Source of the DNA: Streptomyces goshikiensis
GTDB lineage: Bacteria > Actinomycetota > Actinomycetes > Streptomycetales > Streptomycetaceae
Direction: 5' to 3'
Assembly: GCF_014650555.1 (NCBI RefSeq)
Contig: NZ_BMVE01000022.1
Coordinates: 1-64,000, forward strand
DNA: 64,000 nucleotides
Positions 42,284-51,063 of this stretch are shown piece by piece. The notes below the pieces were generated by a model. The model was not told where the DNA came from, made no database searches, and was given only the letters and a program-made list of their open reading frames with translations. Both the position numbers and the translations under genes were made by a program. The stretch's first letter is position 1. Each line of letters opens with the position of its first letter.

Positions 42284-43131
42284 CCGCGCCCGCCGCCGCC
42301 ACCGCCTCGGCCACCGCACGCACCGCCGCGATCCGGATCAACGCGCGCGCCGGCATCGTCATCGCCATGGCGGCCTTCCTCGGAATCGTCGCCTTCTTCT
42401 GGCCGTTCCTCGTCGCCCCGGGGAAGTTCGGCTCGAACTACGCCCCGCCCCTGATCTTCGGCGTCCTGCTGGTCATCGTCCTGTGCGTCGTGATCTCGGA
42501 GATCGCCGAGGGCGGCATCAACTCCAAGGCGCTGGCCATGCTGGGCGTCCTGTCCGCGGTGAACGCCGCCATCCGCCCCCTCGGCGCGGGCACGGCGGGC
42601 ATCGAGACCGTGTTCTTCATCCTCGTCCTCGCCGGCCGGGTCTACGGCCCGGGCTTCGGCTTCACCCTCGGCTGCACCTCGCTCTTCGCCTCCGCCCTGA
42701 TCACGGGCGGGGTCGGGCCCTGGATGCCGTACCAGATGTTCGGCTGCGCCTTCGTCGGCATGCTCGCCGGTTTCCTCCCCAAGGCCGGCGGCCGCCGCGA
42801 GGTCGGCCTGCTCGCCGTCTACGGATCGGTCTCCGGCTACCTCTTCGGCTTCCTCCTCAACCTCTCCTTCTGGCCCTTCTCCCTGGACCCCAACAGCTCC
42901 ATCGCCTACCTGCCGGGACTGCCCTTCACCGAGCAGTTCCAGCGCTACCTGGCCTTCGACCTGGCCACGTCGCTCGGCTGGGACACCGGTCGCGCCGTCA
43001 CGAACTTCGTCTGCATCTGCCTGGCCGGGCCTGCGGTCCTCACCGTCTTCCGCCGCGCGGCCCGCAAGGCCCGCTTCGAGGCTCCCGTCCGCTTCAGCCC
43101 CCGAGGCGGTACGGGCCACGACGTCCCGTAG
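42280..43131 (+). CDS. ECF transporter substrate-binding S component (predicted cobalamin)
   Basis: 283 residues with about six membrane helices. Conserved-looking blocks are LGVLSAVNAAIRPLGAGTAG, GRVYGPGFGFTLGCTSLFAS and GGVGPWMPYQMFGCAFVGML, which fit S components of the cobalamin-type (CbrT-like) ECF transporters. The ATG overlaps the ATPase stop. The specificity call rests on the riboswitch and on the secreted transcobalamin-like partners rather than on a diagnostic residue. Confidence 0.85.
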   Translation: MTAPAAATASATARTAAIRINARAGIVIAMAAFLGIVAFFWPFLVAPGKFGSNYAPPLIFGVLLVIVLCVVISEIAEGGINSKALAMLGVLSAVNAAIRPLGAGTAGIETVFFILVLAGRVYGPGFGFTLGCTSLFASALITGGVGPWMPYQMFGCAFVGMLAGFLPKAGGRREVGLLAVYGSVSGYLFGFLLNLSFWPFSLDPNSSIAYLPGLPFTEQFQRYLAFDLATSLGWDTGRAVTNFVCICLAGPAVLTVFRRAARKARFEAPVRFSPRGGTGHDVP

Positions 43132-43238
43132 CCCCACCAGCGAACCGTTAGCGAACCCACGCGGAAAGCGGTTGGCGGACCACGGCGACCACTGCTACTT
43201 TTCCCGAGGCCGTGCGAAAGAACGAGGAGGTGGTACCC

Positions 43239-43292
43239 GTGAACGCTGTATCGACATGGGTGCTCCCCTCCGGGGTCACGGTCGGACGATAG
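43239..43292 (+). CDS. Possible 17-codon leader ORF
   Basis: A GTG with a near-ideal AGGAGGTGG site 5 bases upstream opens a 17-residue frame (MNAVSTWVLPSGVTVGR) ending in TAG. It lies 49 bp before the hydrolase gene at 43342. It could be a regulatory leader peptide or a chance frame; no stem for attenuation is obvious. Confidence 0.3.
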   Translation: MNAVSTWVLPSGVTVGR

Positions 43293-43341
43293 GCAGGTCG
43301 TCCGGGAGCGCCGATCACGAGCACTCCCGAAAGGCACGACC

Positions 43342-44064
43342 ATGCACTTCACTTCCGAGCAGCGCCTCGACGACGGCGTCCTCGTACGCGAATTCACCCT
43401 CGGCGAGATCCCCGGCACCCTGTGGACCCCCGAATCCGCCGCACCAGTCCCGCTGATCCTGATGGCCCACAACAACGGCCTGCCCAAGGGGGCGGCCCGG
43501 CTGGTGGCCCGGGCCCGGCAGTGTGCGGCGCACGGCTACGCGGTGGCGACCATCGACGCCGCCGGGTGCGGCGACCGGCCCCGTTCCGCCGCCGACGAGC
43601 AGGCGCGCGCCGACCTCCGCCGGGCGATGCAGGCCGGCGAGCCGGTCGACGCGATCTTCGAGTCCTTCATCGGCCCGCTGGTCGAAAAGGCGGTCCCGGA
43701 ATGGCGGACCACCCTGGACGCCCTCCTCGCGCTGCCGGAGATCGGCGGCCCCGTCGGGTACTCGGGGTGGACCGCCGTCGGCATCCACCTCGCGGCGGTC
43801 GACCCGCGCATCACGGCCGCCGGCTTCTTCGCCGGGGGTTACGTACCCCGCGCCCAGCGCGAGGAGGCCCGGCAGGTGACCGTTCCGCTGCTGTTCCTGT
43901 TGCAGTGGGACGACGAGGGGAACCCCCGGCAGCGGGCCCTCGACCTGTTCGACGCCTTCGGCAGCAAGGAGAAGACGCTCCACGCCAACCTGGGCGGACA
44001 CACCGGTACCCCGTGGTTCGAGGTGGAGGACGGAAACCGTTTCTACGACCGCCACCTGAAGTGA
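43342..44064 (+). CDS. Alpha/beta hydrolase, dienelactone-hydrolase-like
   Basis: 240 residues. Single alpha/beta-hydrolase domain with the likely nucleophile in VGYSGWTAVG, an acid in QWDDEGNP and a histidine in LGGHTGTPWF. The opening strand block is LILMAHNNGLPKG. There is no signal peptide, so it is cytosolic. It stands alone and converges on the LysR gene, with a shared terminator at 44099-44136. The substrate is unknown. Confidence 0.8.
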   Translation: MHFTSEQRLDDGVLVREFTLGEIPGTLWTPESAAPVPLILMAHNNGLPKGAARLVARARQCAAHGYAVATIDAAGCGDRPRSAADEQARADLRRAMQAGEPVDAIFESFIGPLVEKAVPEWRTTLDALLALPEIGGPVGYSGWTAVGIHLAAVDPRITAAGFFAGGYVPRAQREEARQVTVPLLFLLQWDDEGNPRQRALDLFDAFGSKEKTLHANLGGHTGTPWFEVEDGNRFYDRHLK

Positions 44065-44098
44065 CGCCGCGCCGCCACCGGCCCGGCAGCAGCCAGTA

Positions 44099-44136
44099 GG
44101 CGGTGGGCGGCGCCCGCCAGGACGCCGCCCACCGCC
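44099..44136. terminator. Shared terminator between the hydrolase and LysR genes
   Basis: A perfect 14-bp inverted repeat (44099-44112 and 44123-44136) with a 10-base loop between convergent genes. Confidence 0.75.
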
Positions 44137-44171
44137 GTCAGGTCCGGGAGGGATCCTGAGCGACCGTGCCG

Positions 44172-45074
44172 TCAGAACTGCCGGCGGTTGTCCGCGTCGA
44201 GGCCGCGGCAGGCCTCCAGAAGAGCGGCGAGGTCGCGGGACGGCGGGTGGGGTCTGACGGCGAGGGAGGTCGCGACGGTCGGTGCGGGCGCGGCGAAGGG
44301 GCGGAAGACGACGCCGGGGGCCGGCTGGATCGCGGCCTGGGCGGCGTAGTAGACGGTCCATGCGGGGCGGCCCGCGGCGATGGCGGCCAGGGTGTCCTGG
44401 TCGTTGGTGAACGCCGGTCCCGGGTTCAGCTCGAAGCCCGCCGCCCGGCAGGCCGCGGTGACGGCCTTCACCAGCGGCGGGTTCTCCTCGTGCGTGGCGA
44501 TCCGCAGGGGCAGCCCGGCCAGGTCCGCCGCGGCCACCTCGGGGTCCGCGGCCAGGGGATGACGCGCGGGAAGGGCGGCGACCAGCTCCTCCTCCCACAG
44601 CGGCAGCACTTCCAAGCCGGGCAGGGAGTCCACGCCCCGGACGAACGCCGCGTCCAGCTCCCCGTCCCGGACGTGCCGCAACCGCGTGGCCAGGGGCACG
44701 CCGACCAGCTCCACCATCAGCGCGGGCGCGTGCTCGGCAAGGGCGGAGAGCGTCTTCGCCAGCCGACGGCCCAGGCCGGTGCTGGTACCCAGCCGCAGCG
44801 TGGCGTCCCGCTCCCGGCGCAGCCCCGTCAACACCTCGGATGCGGCCCGTTCGGCGTCCAGCAGGGCGCGTGCGTACGGCAGGAACACCCGCCCGGCGTG
44901 TGTCAGCGTGACCGTCCGCGTCGTGCGGTCGAAGAGCTGCGAGCCGAACTCCCGCTCCAGCCTGCGGATCTGCTGGCTGACGGTCGGCTGACCGATGTGC
45001 AGCCGACCGGCGGCGCGCCCGAAGTGCAGTTCCTCGGCCACCACGACGAAGTACCGGACCTGGCACAGCTCCAC
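44172..45074 (-). CDS. LysR-family transcriptional regulator
   Basis: 300 residues. N-terminal helix-turn-helix with FGRAAGRLHIGQPTVSQQIR and FGSQLFDRTTRTVTLTHAG, then a two-lobe effector domain (LRLGTSTGLGRRLAKTL onwards). The GTG at 45074 follows GGGAGG and gives the normal LysR N-terminus; a frame open to 45209 adds foreign residues. The divergent hydrolase gene at 45227 is its probable target. LysR regulators usually bind a T-N11-A site between such pairs, which I could not pick out with certainty. Confidence 0.92.
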   Translation of the reverse strand: MELCQVRYFVVVAEELHFGRAAGRLHIGQPTVSQQIRRLEREFGSQLFDRTTRTVTLTHAGRVFLPYARALLDAERAASEVLTGLRRERDATLRLGTSTGLGRRLAKTLSALAEHAPALMVELVGVPLATRLRHVRDGELDAAFVRGVDSLPGLEVLPLWEEELVAALPARHPLAADPEVAAADLAGLPLRIATHEENPPLVKAVTAACRAAGFELNPGPAFTNDQDTLAAIAAGRPAWTVYYAAQAAIQPAPGVVFRPFAAPAPTVATSLAVRPHPPSRDLAALLEACRGLDADNRRQF

Positions 45075-45226
45075 GAGCGCCTCCCGCCCCCCGCTGGATT
45101 CATCATGATCATCGATGAGTCTATGCGCGGATCGCGCGTTGGACGGAGGGCCTTCCTCGGCTGGAATGACCTCCTGCGTAGCACGCGGCGCAGGAACACC
45201 GGGCCGCACAACGGAGAGGGACCGCC

Positions 45227-46015
45227 ATGGGAGTCGCGAACGTCAACGGGACCAGCCTCTACTACGAGGCGCACGGCGCGGGCCGTGCGCTGGTCTTCCT
45301 GCACGGCTGGGGCACCAGTGGCCGAGTGTGGGACGCGCAGGCCGCCGACCTGAGCCGCGACCACCACGTGATCACCGTCGACTGGCGCGGCTGCGGCCGG
45401 TCGGAGCGAGCCGCGACCGGCTACACCATCGCCGATGTCACCCACGACACCCTGGGGTTCCTGGACGCGCTGGAGCTCAAGGCACCCGTGCTGATCGGCT
45501 CGTCGATCGCGGGGGCGTTCGTGCTGGAGGCGGCGCTGGCCGCGCCCCGGCGGATCGGCGCGGTGATCCCGGTGGACGCGGGGGTGCACCACTTCTCGGC
45601 CGGCATGCGGGAGGCGATGGCCGGGCTGCTGGCCGACCTGCGGGCGGACCGTGCCGGCACTCTGGCCGACCTCGTGCCGCACTGGTATCGGCCGGGGGCC
45701 GACAGAGCCGTGATCGACCGGACGGTGCGACAGCTCCTGGACTCCACCTGCCTGATCGACCGCCTCGTGGCCGACCAGGCGGACTACGACCCCCGCCCCC
45801 GCCTGGGCGGGCTCCGGGTGCCCGTCCACTTCCTCCACGGCGAGCTGGACACCGAGGTCCCCCTCAAGGTGCCCCGGGAGTGCGCGGCGCTCATCCCGGG
45901 GGCCGGACTCACCGTGATCGAGGGCGCGGGCCACATGTCCCAGCAGGACCAGCCCGAACGCTTCAACACGGCACTGCGCGCAGCGCTCGCATCGATGCCG
46001 GAACGGGCTGCCTGA
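45227..46015 (+). CDS. Alpha/beta-fold hydrolase
   Basis: 262 residues. The oxyanion block is LVFLHGWGTSGRVWD, the nucleophile lies in IGSSIAGAF (SxSxxG-like), the acid in HGELDTEVPL and the histidine in EGAGHMSQQDQPERF. The fold is that of esterases, haloperoxidase-like enzymes and epoxide hydrolases; the exact class is unclear. It is divergent from the LysR gene and probably controlled by it. Confidence 0.88.
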   Translation: MGVANVNGTSLYYEAHGAGRALVFLHGWGTSGRVWDAQAADLSRDHHVITVDWRGCGRSERAATGYTIADVTHDTLGFLDALELKAPVLIGSSIAGAFVLEAALAAPRRIGAVIPVDAGVHHFSAGMREAMAGLLADLRADRAGTLADLVPHWYRPGADRAVIDRTVRQLLDSTCLIDRLVADQADYDPRPRLGGLRVPVHFLHGELDTEVPLKVPRECAALIPGAGLTVIEGAGHMSQQDQPERFNTALRAALASMPERAA

Positions 46016-46055
46016 GGGTCCGCGGTACCCTGCCGCGCCGCGCCGTGCCCTGCCG

Positions 46056-46412
46056 TCAGAGGCGGTTGGACAGGTCTCCGTAGTAGCCGCCGACCTGGCG
46101 GTGGTAGTCCTGGTTGCCCAGGTGGGCATCCTTGTCGAACTCCGGAGCCGCCTTGATCTGTTCCTTGGTCTGGCCCACGTAGATCTTCTCCTCCTGCGCG
46201 TCGATCCGCTCGATCGTGCCCGCCGGCAGGAGGACCTCCTTGCCGAAGATCCACGGACCGGTGTCGACCACGATGTACGCGGAGTTGACGTCGTCGGAGT
46301 GCTTGTCGACCTTGCCGATGGAGCCGTCCGTCGCCTCGACCTTGTAGCCCGTCAGGTCGGAACCGGCCGTACGGCCGGACGTCTCGCGGTAGCCCCACAC
46401 ATTGGCAGTCAT
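46056..46412 (-). CDS. PRC-barrel domain protein
   Basis: 118 residues. A PRC-barrel: LTGYKVEATDGSIGKVDKHS, then YIVVDTGPWIFGKEVLLPAG and IDAQEEKIYVGQTKEQIK. The C-terminal part (QDYHRQVGGYYGDL) is Tyr-rich. PRC-barrels bind RNA or partner proteins; in streptomycetes such short forms are common near stress genes. The small hydrophobic-protein gene lies behind it on the same strand, separated by a terminator. Confidence 0.92.
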   Translation of the reverse strand: MTANVWGYRETSGRTAGSDLTGYKVEATDGSIGKVDKHSDDVNSAYIVVDTGPWIFGKEVLLPAGTIERIDAQEEKIYVGQTKEQIKAAPEFDKDAHLGNQDYHRQVGGYYGDLSNRL

Positions 46413-46583
46413 ATGAAAGTCCCTCCAAAATGCTCGGTACCAAAGGCCACTTCATACCCACGATCCATCAGAACCGGGAAAGAGCGGCGCCGTCGGAATC
46501 ACGCCTGCCCTGGAAAGACCGGACCACGCATCCGAATCGGACCGGGGTTTCGTCAGTGCGGCCACCGTGGCGCGGGAGACAGG

Positions 46584-46618
46584 TGTGGGGCCCGTACCTG
46601 GACGGTACGGGCCCCACA
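46584..46618. terminator. Strong terminator hairpin
   Basis: A perfect 15-bp inverted repeat (46584-46598 and 46604-46618) with a TGGAC loop, 27 bp past the end of the hydrophobic-protein gene on the minus strand. Confidence 0.85.
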
Positions 46619-46644
46619 TCACACCTGGTGGGCAGTGTTGCCCA

Positions 46645-46806
46645 CTACCAGCGGTACCAGCGGCCGCTGCCGCCCTTCGGACGGGCGACGAAACCCAGCA
46701 GCCAGATGACCAGCACCGCGATCGCGATCCACCAAAGGATCTTGACCGCGAAACCGGCACCGAAAAGAAGCAGAACCAGCAGAAGAACGAGAAGCAGGGG
46801 AACCAT
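46645..46806 (-). CDS. Small hydrophobic membrane protein
   Basis: 53 residues, with two membrane segments rich in Leu and Val (VPLLLVLLLVLLLFGAGF and WWIAIAVLVIWLLGF) and the tail ARPKGGSGRWYRW. The ATG at 46806 has GGAGGT 8 bases upstream; a longer frame to 46842 is less likely. Such 'hydrophobic proteins' recur in Streptomyces genomes, often near stress genes. Function unknown. Confidence 0.8.
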   Translation of the reverse strand: MVPLLLVLLLVLLLFGAGFAVKILWWIAIAVLVIWLLGFVARPKGGSGRWYRW

Positions 46807-47144
46807 AGTTATCAACCTCCGAGCAGTCATGTGCCCGGGCACTCCACAGCCATGCGTTCGAAATTTATCTGTTTCTTATCGGCGCGGACGGGAAATAGCG
46901 TGGGCCCCGCTCGACGGAATCCCTGACGATCATTGCCGGAAGTCCCGGCGGAGAGGCGCACGTACCGGTGAGCCGCATCCGCCGACCGGCCCTGGCCGGG
47001 GCGTGCCGCGGCCGGTTGCCGCTCCTGGCCTGCTAGGCAGGCAGGTGCCGCGGCCGGGTCTCCCGGCCCGGGCCCAGGGCCGGGGCGCCGGCCCTCCGCC
47101 CGTCCCCCACCGCACCCGCCCACCGCACCCAGGGAGATCCGCAC
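46807..47144. other. 338-bp divergent intergenic region
   Basis: The left 100 bp (46840-46900) are AT-richer and likely hold the hydrophobic-protein promoter. The right part is very GC-rich with several overlapping inverted repeats (around 46990-47090) but no convincing gene. Confidence 0.4.
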
Positions 47145-48329
47145 GTGCCCATCCGCACCCGCGGCCACCGCCTGCGCACCGCGCTGTCCGCCATCGCCCT
47201 CACCTCCGCCGTGCTCGGCTCGACGCTGCTCCAGCCCGCGCAGGCTGCCGACGGCGGCCCGCCGCGGCACGACCAGCGCCTGCAGCGCCAGCTCGACGGG
47301 CTCGTCGCCCAGGACGACGGCCCGCCCGGGGTGATCGCCCTGCTCACGAGGGGCGACCGTACGCAGGTGTACACCGCCGGCGTCGGCGACATCGCCACCG
47401 GCCGTCCGCCGCGCCCTGACGACCACATGCGGATCGCCAGCGTCGCCAAGGCGTTCAGCGGCGCCGTCGCCCTCCGGCTCGTCGACCAGGGCCGGCTGTC
47501 CCTCGACGACACCATCGCCGACCGGCTGCCCGGACAGCCGGCTGCCTGGGGCGCGGTGACGCTGCGCCAGCTCCTGGCGCACACCAGCGGCCTGCCCGAC
47601 TACTCCGCCGACCCCGAGTTCGTGGCCGTCCTCACCGCCGACCCCCGCCACGTCTTCGACCCGCGCCGGCTCCTCGACTTCGTCGCCGACGAGCCGCTGC
47701 GCTTCCGCCCCGGCTCCCTGTACGAGTACTCCAACTCCGACAACATCGCGATCGCGCTGATGGCGGAGGCCGCGACCGGCCGCCCGTACGAGGACCTCCT
47801 CCGCGAGCTCGTGTACCGGCCGCTGGGCCTGCACCGCACCAGCCTCCCGCTGGGCTACCGGCTCCCGCGGCCCTTCCTGCACGGCTACGCGGTCGCCCCG
47901 CCGGCCGCGCCCGAGGATGTGAGCGAGGCCTTCGGCGCCTCCGGAGCCTGGGCCTCGGGCGGTATCGTCTCCACCCCCAGGGAGCTGGGCACCTTCATCC
48001 GCGCCTACGGCGGTCCCGCGCTGCTCTCGGACCGGACCCGCGAGGCGCAGCTCGAATTCCGCCCGGGCGACTCCTCCGAGCCCCCGGGACCCGGCACGAA
48101 CGCCGCCGGGCTGGCCATCTTCCGGTACACCACCCGATGCGGCGTGCTCTACGGCCACACCGGGAACACCGCCGGCTACACCCAGCTCGCCGCCACCACG
48201 CCCGACGGCACCCGCTCCCTGACGTTCTCCATCAACACCCAGACCAGCGCGAGCAACAAGCCCGCCCTGCTCGCGCGACTGCGCACCGTCCAGGAGGAGT
48301 TCGCCTGCGCCCTCCTCAAGGACGAGTGA
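47145..48329 (+). CDS. Exported serine hydrolase, beta-lactamase/D-Ala-D-Ala carboxypeptidase family
   Basis: 394 residues (GTG start). The signal peptide ends at PAQAAD. The catalytic motifs are S99-V-A-K102, Y195-S-N197 and H338-T-G340, the set of class C beta-lactamases and R61-type DD-peptidases. LLAHTSGLPDYS is the usual loop. A Cys pair is possible (TTRCGVLY, EFACALL). It probably trims peptidoglycan stem peptides or related substrates outside the cell. Beta-lactamase activity cannot be told from sequence. The blaI-like genes are 43 kb away and need not be linked. Confidence 0.92.
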   Translation: MPIRTRGHRLRTALSAIALTSAVLGSTLLQPAQAADGGPPRHDQRLQRQLDGLVAQDDGPPGVIALLTRGDRTQVYTAGVGDIATGRPPRPDDHMRIASVAKAFSGAVALRLVDQGRLSLDDTIADRLPGQPAAWGAVTLRQLLAHTSGLPDYSADPEFVAVLTADPRHVFDPRRLLDFVADEPLRFRPGSLYEYSNSDNIAIALMAEAATGRPYEDLLRELVYRPLGLHRTSLPLGYRLPRPFLHGYAVAPPAAPEDVSEAFGASGAWASGGIVSTPRELGTFIRAYGGPALLSDRTREAQLEFRPGDSSEPPGPGTNAAGLAIFRYTTRCGVLYGHTGNTAGYTQLAATTPDGTRSLTFSINTQTSASNKPALLARLRTVQEEFACALLKDE

Positions 48330-48396
48330 GGCGGCCACCCACCGTTCGGCACGGGGAGCAACACCGCCACCGCCGAGGCGCAGGGCCGCGGGGTGC

Positions 48397-48792
48397 TCAG
48401 GAGCCCGTGCAGTGCTTGCTGCCCAGGGCCGCCTCGGCGCCCTTGTCGTAGCCGGACTGCCAGTTCGGGTCCGGGGCGAGGTTCTTCGGCGGGTTCTTCT
48501 CGCAGGTCGCCAGGGTGTCCTTCAGGCCCTGCTGGTAACCCGTCCGGTACTGCTCGTTCGCGGGCGGGGGGCTCGTCTGCGGGCTGGGCGGCGGGCTCTG
48601 CGGCGCCGCGGCCCTGGCGCAGCCCACGGCAGGATCCTGCGCGGACTCCGCCGTGTAGACGTGGTCGGGCAGGGAGGCGCGGGTGAACGAGCCGTTGGGC
48701 GCGGGTATGCCGCGCCGGCTCCCCCGTCGCCGCGTCCGCGCGATCTCCCTCCCACGATCGCGCCGCTCGCCCCCGGTGTCGAGCGGCGCCAT
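48397..48792 (-). pseudogene. Truncated inverted copy of the secreted protein at 48968 (no signal peptide)
   Basis: Up to 131 residues can be read. The last 53 (from YRTGYQQGLKDTLATC to LGSKHCTGS) match the C-terminus of the neighbouring plus-strand gene almost residue for residue (CEKNPPKNLAPDPNWQSGYD is identical). Upstream of this the frame is Pro- and Arg-rich, with no signal peptide or good ribosome site, so export of the Cys-containing tail seems lost. I infer an inverted duplication with decay. A short functional gene starting nearer 48660 remains possible. Confidence 0.55.
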
Positions 48793-48967
48793 ACTGCGGT
48801 CGACAGGGTCGCGGGGCGGCAGGACGATGGAAGGTACGCGGGGAACTGCCGTGTCCGCCGTTCGGGGCCGGAACCGCGTGTACCCCTTGGCCACGCGAAG
48901 GGGGCGCCCTCCTCGCGTACGTTTCCCCGCGCTCCCGACCCGGACCGATCGCGGAAGGAACGAAGAC

Positions 48968-49504
48968 ATGCGCAGCTACCGACTCAGGTGCCTGGTGGCG
49001 ACTCCTCCCCTGGTCATCTCCTCGCTCGCCATCGGGCCGGCCGCCTTCGCGCGTTCAGCCCCGGACGCCGTGCCGGCGGCGTCCTGCCAGGTCGTCGCGA
49101 ACAAGTCGGCGCCCGGCACGGTCGTGTTCGACTTCCAGGGCTTCAACGGACCGTTCGTCCTCACGAACAAGGACGCCGGAACGTCCACGACCCTGACCGG
49201 CTTCGGAACTGACCTCCACTACTCCGGCGGTGAGAAGCCCGGCATCTACACGGCGACTCCGGCCGGCGGCCCCTCCGTCACCTGCACCGGGAACGGTGCG
49301 GCGGCGGAGGCCGAGGGGGAAGGCGACCAGGCCAAGGCGCAGGAGCAGTTCCGGACGGGTTACCAGCAGGGCCTGAGGGACACCCTGGCGACCTGTGAGA
49401 AGAACCCGCCGAAGAACCTCGCCCCGGACCCGAACTGGCAGTCCGGCTACGACAAGGGCGCTGCGACGGCCCTGGGCAGCAAGCGCTGCACCGACAACGG
49501 CTGA
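48968..49504 (+). CDS. Secreted protein with C-terminal RTGYQQGL/CEKNPPKN module
   Basis: 178 residues. The signal peptide ends at AAFARSAP. A beta-rich part of about 75 residues (VVFDFQGFNGPFVLTNKDAG) is followed by an acidic linker and a C-terminal module of about 53 residues with two cysteines (ATCEKNPP, SKRCTDNG). AAGGAAC precedes the ATG. The same C-terminal module is encoded on the opposite strand at 48397-48560. No family is recognised. Confidence 0.75.
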   Translation: MRSYRLRCLVATPPLVISSLAIGPAAFARSAPDAVPAASCQVVANKSAPGTVVFDFQGFNGPFVLTNKDAGTSTTLTGFGTDLHYSGGEKPGIYTATPAGGPSVTCTGNGAAAEAEGEGDQAKAQEQFRTGYQQGLRDTLATCEKNPPKNLAPDPNWQSGYDKGAATALGSKRCTDNG

Positions 49505-49562
49505 ACGGCTCCCGCCCAGCGGTTTCCCCGGCGCTCCGGACATCCCCGTCCGGCGGGACCGG

Positions 49563-50546
49563 TCAGGGCAGCGGGACGGCCCGGGCAGTGATCCAGAGTT
49601 CGTACCACTCCTCGTGCGTGAGGTCGGGCTCGCGCACGGCCGCGTCCCGGCAGGCGCGGATGCGGTCCGGGCGGGCGCTGCCGATGACCGGGGCGATGCC
49701 CGCGGGATGACGGGCCAGCCACCACAGCAGGATCGTTTCGGGGGTCGTGTCCTTCTTGCGGGCGAGGTCGGCCAGGAGTTCCGCGGTGGCGTGCTCGGCG
49801 GCCGTGCTCTGACGGCCGGTGAAGCGCCCCTGCGCCAGAGCGCCCCAGGCCTGGAGGCGGATGCCGTGGTCGCGGCAGTGTTCCAGCGTGCCGAAGGGGA
49901 AGCCGTTGGAGGCGTACGCGGGGGTGTTGAGCAGGACACCGGCCTCGACCCAGTCGCGGCTGTGCAGGCTCATCTCCAGCTGGTTGGCGACGAGCGGTAC
50001 GTCGAGCCGCGCCTGGAGGGCCGTGATCTGCGGGGCGCCCATGTTGGACACCCCGAAGGAGCGGACGAGGCCCTGCCGGTGGAGGGACATCAGCGCCCCC
50101 GCGGTCTCGTCCGGGTCCGCGAGCGGGTCGGGGCGGTGCAGCAGCAGTACGTCGATCACGTCCGTGCGCAGCCGCGTCAGGCTCTCCTCGACGCGCCGGA
50201 CGATGCTCGGGCCGCGCAAGTCGTACCGGCCGGGGCCGTCCTCCCCGCCGAGGCGGATGCCGCACTTGGTCTGCAGGGTGATCCGCTCGCGCAGGCCGGG
50301 TGTGCGCGCGAGCACTTCGCCGAACACGGCCTCGGCCTTGCCGTGGCGGTAGATGTCGGCGTGGTCGAAGGTGGTGATGCCGCTGTCGAGGGCCGCTTCG
50401 ACGGCGGCCTCGGCCACGTCGATGTCATCCGGTCCGTACGGGTCCGGTTCCCAGCTCCCGCCGAGGCCCATGCAGCCGTACAGCACCCGGTCGCCCGCGG
50501 CGTCCCCGCGCGCGCTGTCGTCTGTGTTCTTCAGGTTGTCCGCCAC
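49563..50546 (-). CDS. Aldo/keto reductase
   Basis: 327 residues, TIM-barrel aldo/keto reductase. The catalytic tyrosine is in FDHADIYRHGKAE, the lysine in LQTKCGIRL and the histidine in LLLHRPDP. The NADPH-binding end is PVIGSARPDRIRACR. It reduces aldehydes or ketones with NADPH; the resemblance is to the YdhF-type subgroup. It is a single gene convergent with the secreted-protein gene; a short hairpin (49536-49553) lies between them. Confidence 0.92.
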   Translation of the reverse strand: MADNLKNTDDSARGDAAGDRVLYGCMGLGGSWEPDPYGPDDIDVAEAAVEAALDSGITTFDHADIYRHGKAEAVFGEVLARTPGLRERITLQTKCGIRLGGEDGPGRYDLRGPSIVRRVEESLTRLRTDVIDVLLLHRPDPLADPDETAGALMSLHRQGLVRSFGVSNMGAPQITALQARLDVPLVANQLEMSLHSRDWVEAGVLLNTPAYASNGFPFGTLEHCRDHGIRLQAWGALAQGRFTGRQSTAAEHATAELLADLARKKDTTPETILLWWLARHPAGIAPVIGSARPDRIRACRDAAVREPDLTHEEWYELWITARAVPLP

Positions 50547-50640
50547 GCGCCCACCCTATGGGGCGTCCTGCCGTGAGCCCAGGGCCGGTATCCGGTGTGG
50601 GGTGTGGGGCCGGGGCGGACCCGGCTCGCGGGTGACGCGC

Positions 50641-51063
50641 CTAGTGCCTCGCCCGGGAGAGGCGGACGCCGGTCCAGTCCCCGGCGATGCTGATGGCCTT
50701 GGTCCGGGACAGCCCGGCCGTCGCCACCGCCTCGCCGATGTCGCCCGCTTCCACGAACCCCGCGCGTCCGGGCTTCGGGGTGCACAGCCAGAGCTCGCCG
50801 TCCGCTTCCAGGTAGGTGAGGGAGTCCACCAGGGCGTCCGTGAGATCGCCGTCGTCAAGGCGGAACCAGAGCAGGACCGCGTCGGCGACGTCGTCGAGCT
50901 CCTCCCCCTCCAGCGGCTTCCCGGTCAGCGAGGCGATCCCCTCGCGGAGTTCCTCGTCCACGTCACCGCCGTGGCCGATCTCCTGGACTACCTGCCCCGA
51001 CACGAAGCCCATCCGCGCCGCCGCGCTCGCGCGCTCTTCCGCCTGATCCACAGCCGCCGACAC
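50641..51063 (-). CDS. DUF3052 family protein
   Basis: 140 residues. It shows the DUF3052 pattern: ARMGFVSGQVVQEIGHGGDV, DDVADAVLLWFRLDDGDLTD, LWLCTPKPGRAGFVE and GLSRTKAISIAGDWTGVRL. The family is actinobacterial and of unknown function; one copy usually lies near the pyruvate dehydrogenase gene aceE in Streptomyces. None of that context is present here, so this is probably an additional copy. Confidence 0.9.
   Translation of the reverse strand: MSAAVDQAEERASAAARMGFVSGQVVQEIGHGGDVDEELREGIASLTGKPLEGEELDDVADAVLLWFRLDDGDLTDALVDSLTYLEADGELWLCTPKPGRAGFVEAGDIGEAVATAGLSRTKAISIAGDWTGVRLSRARH

Noticed and set aside
46985..47095. Overlapping GC-rich inverted repeats as a terminator or small RNA
   Set aside because: Several competing short stems without a clear single structure; typical of very GC-rich DNA.
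47145..48329. Link between the serine hydrolase and the blaI-like repressors as a beta-lactam resistance system
   Set aside because: They are 43 kb apart, no GTCTAC dyad precedes the hydrolase gene, and the M56 proteins lack the penicillin sensor.
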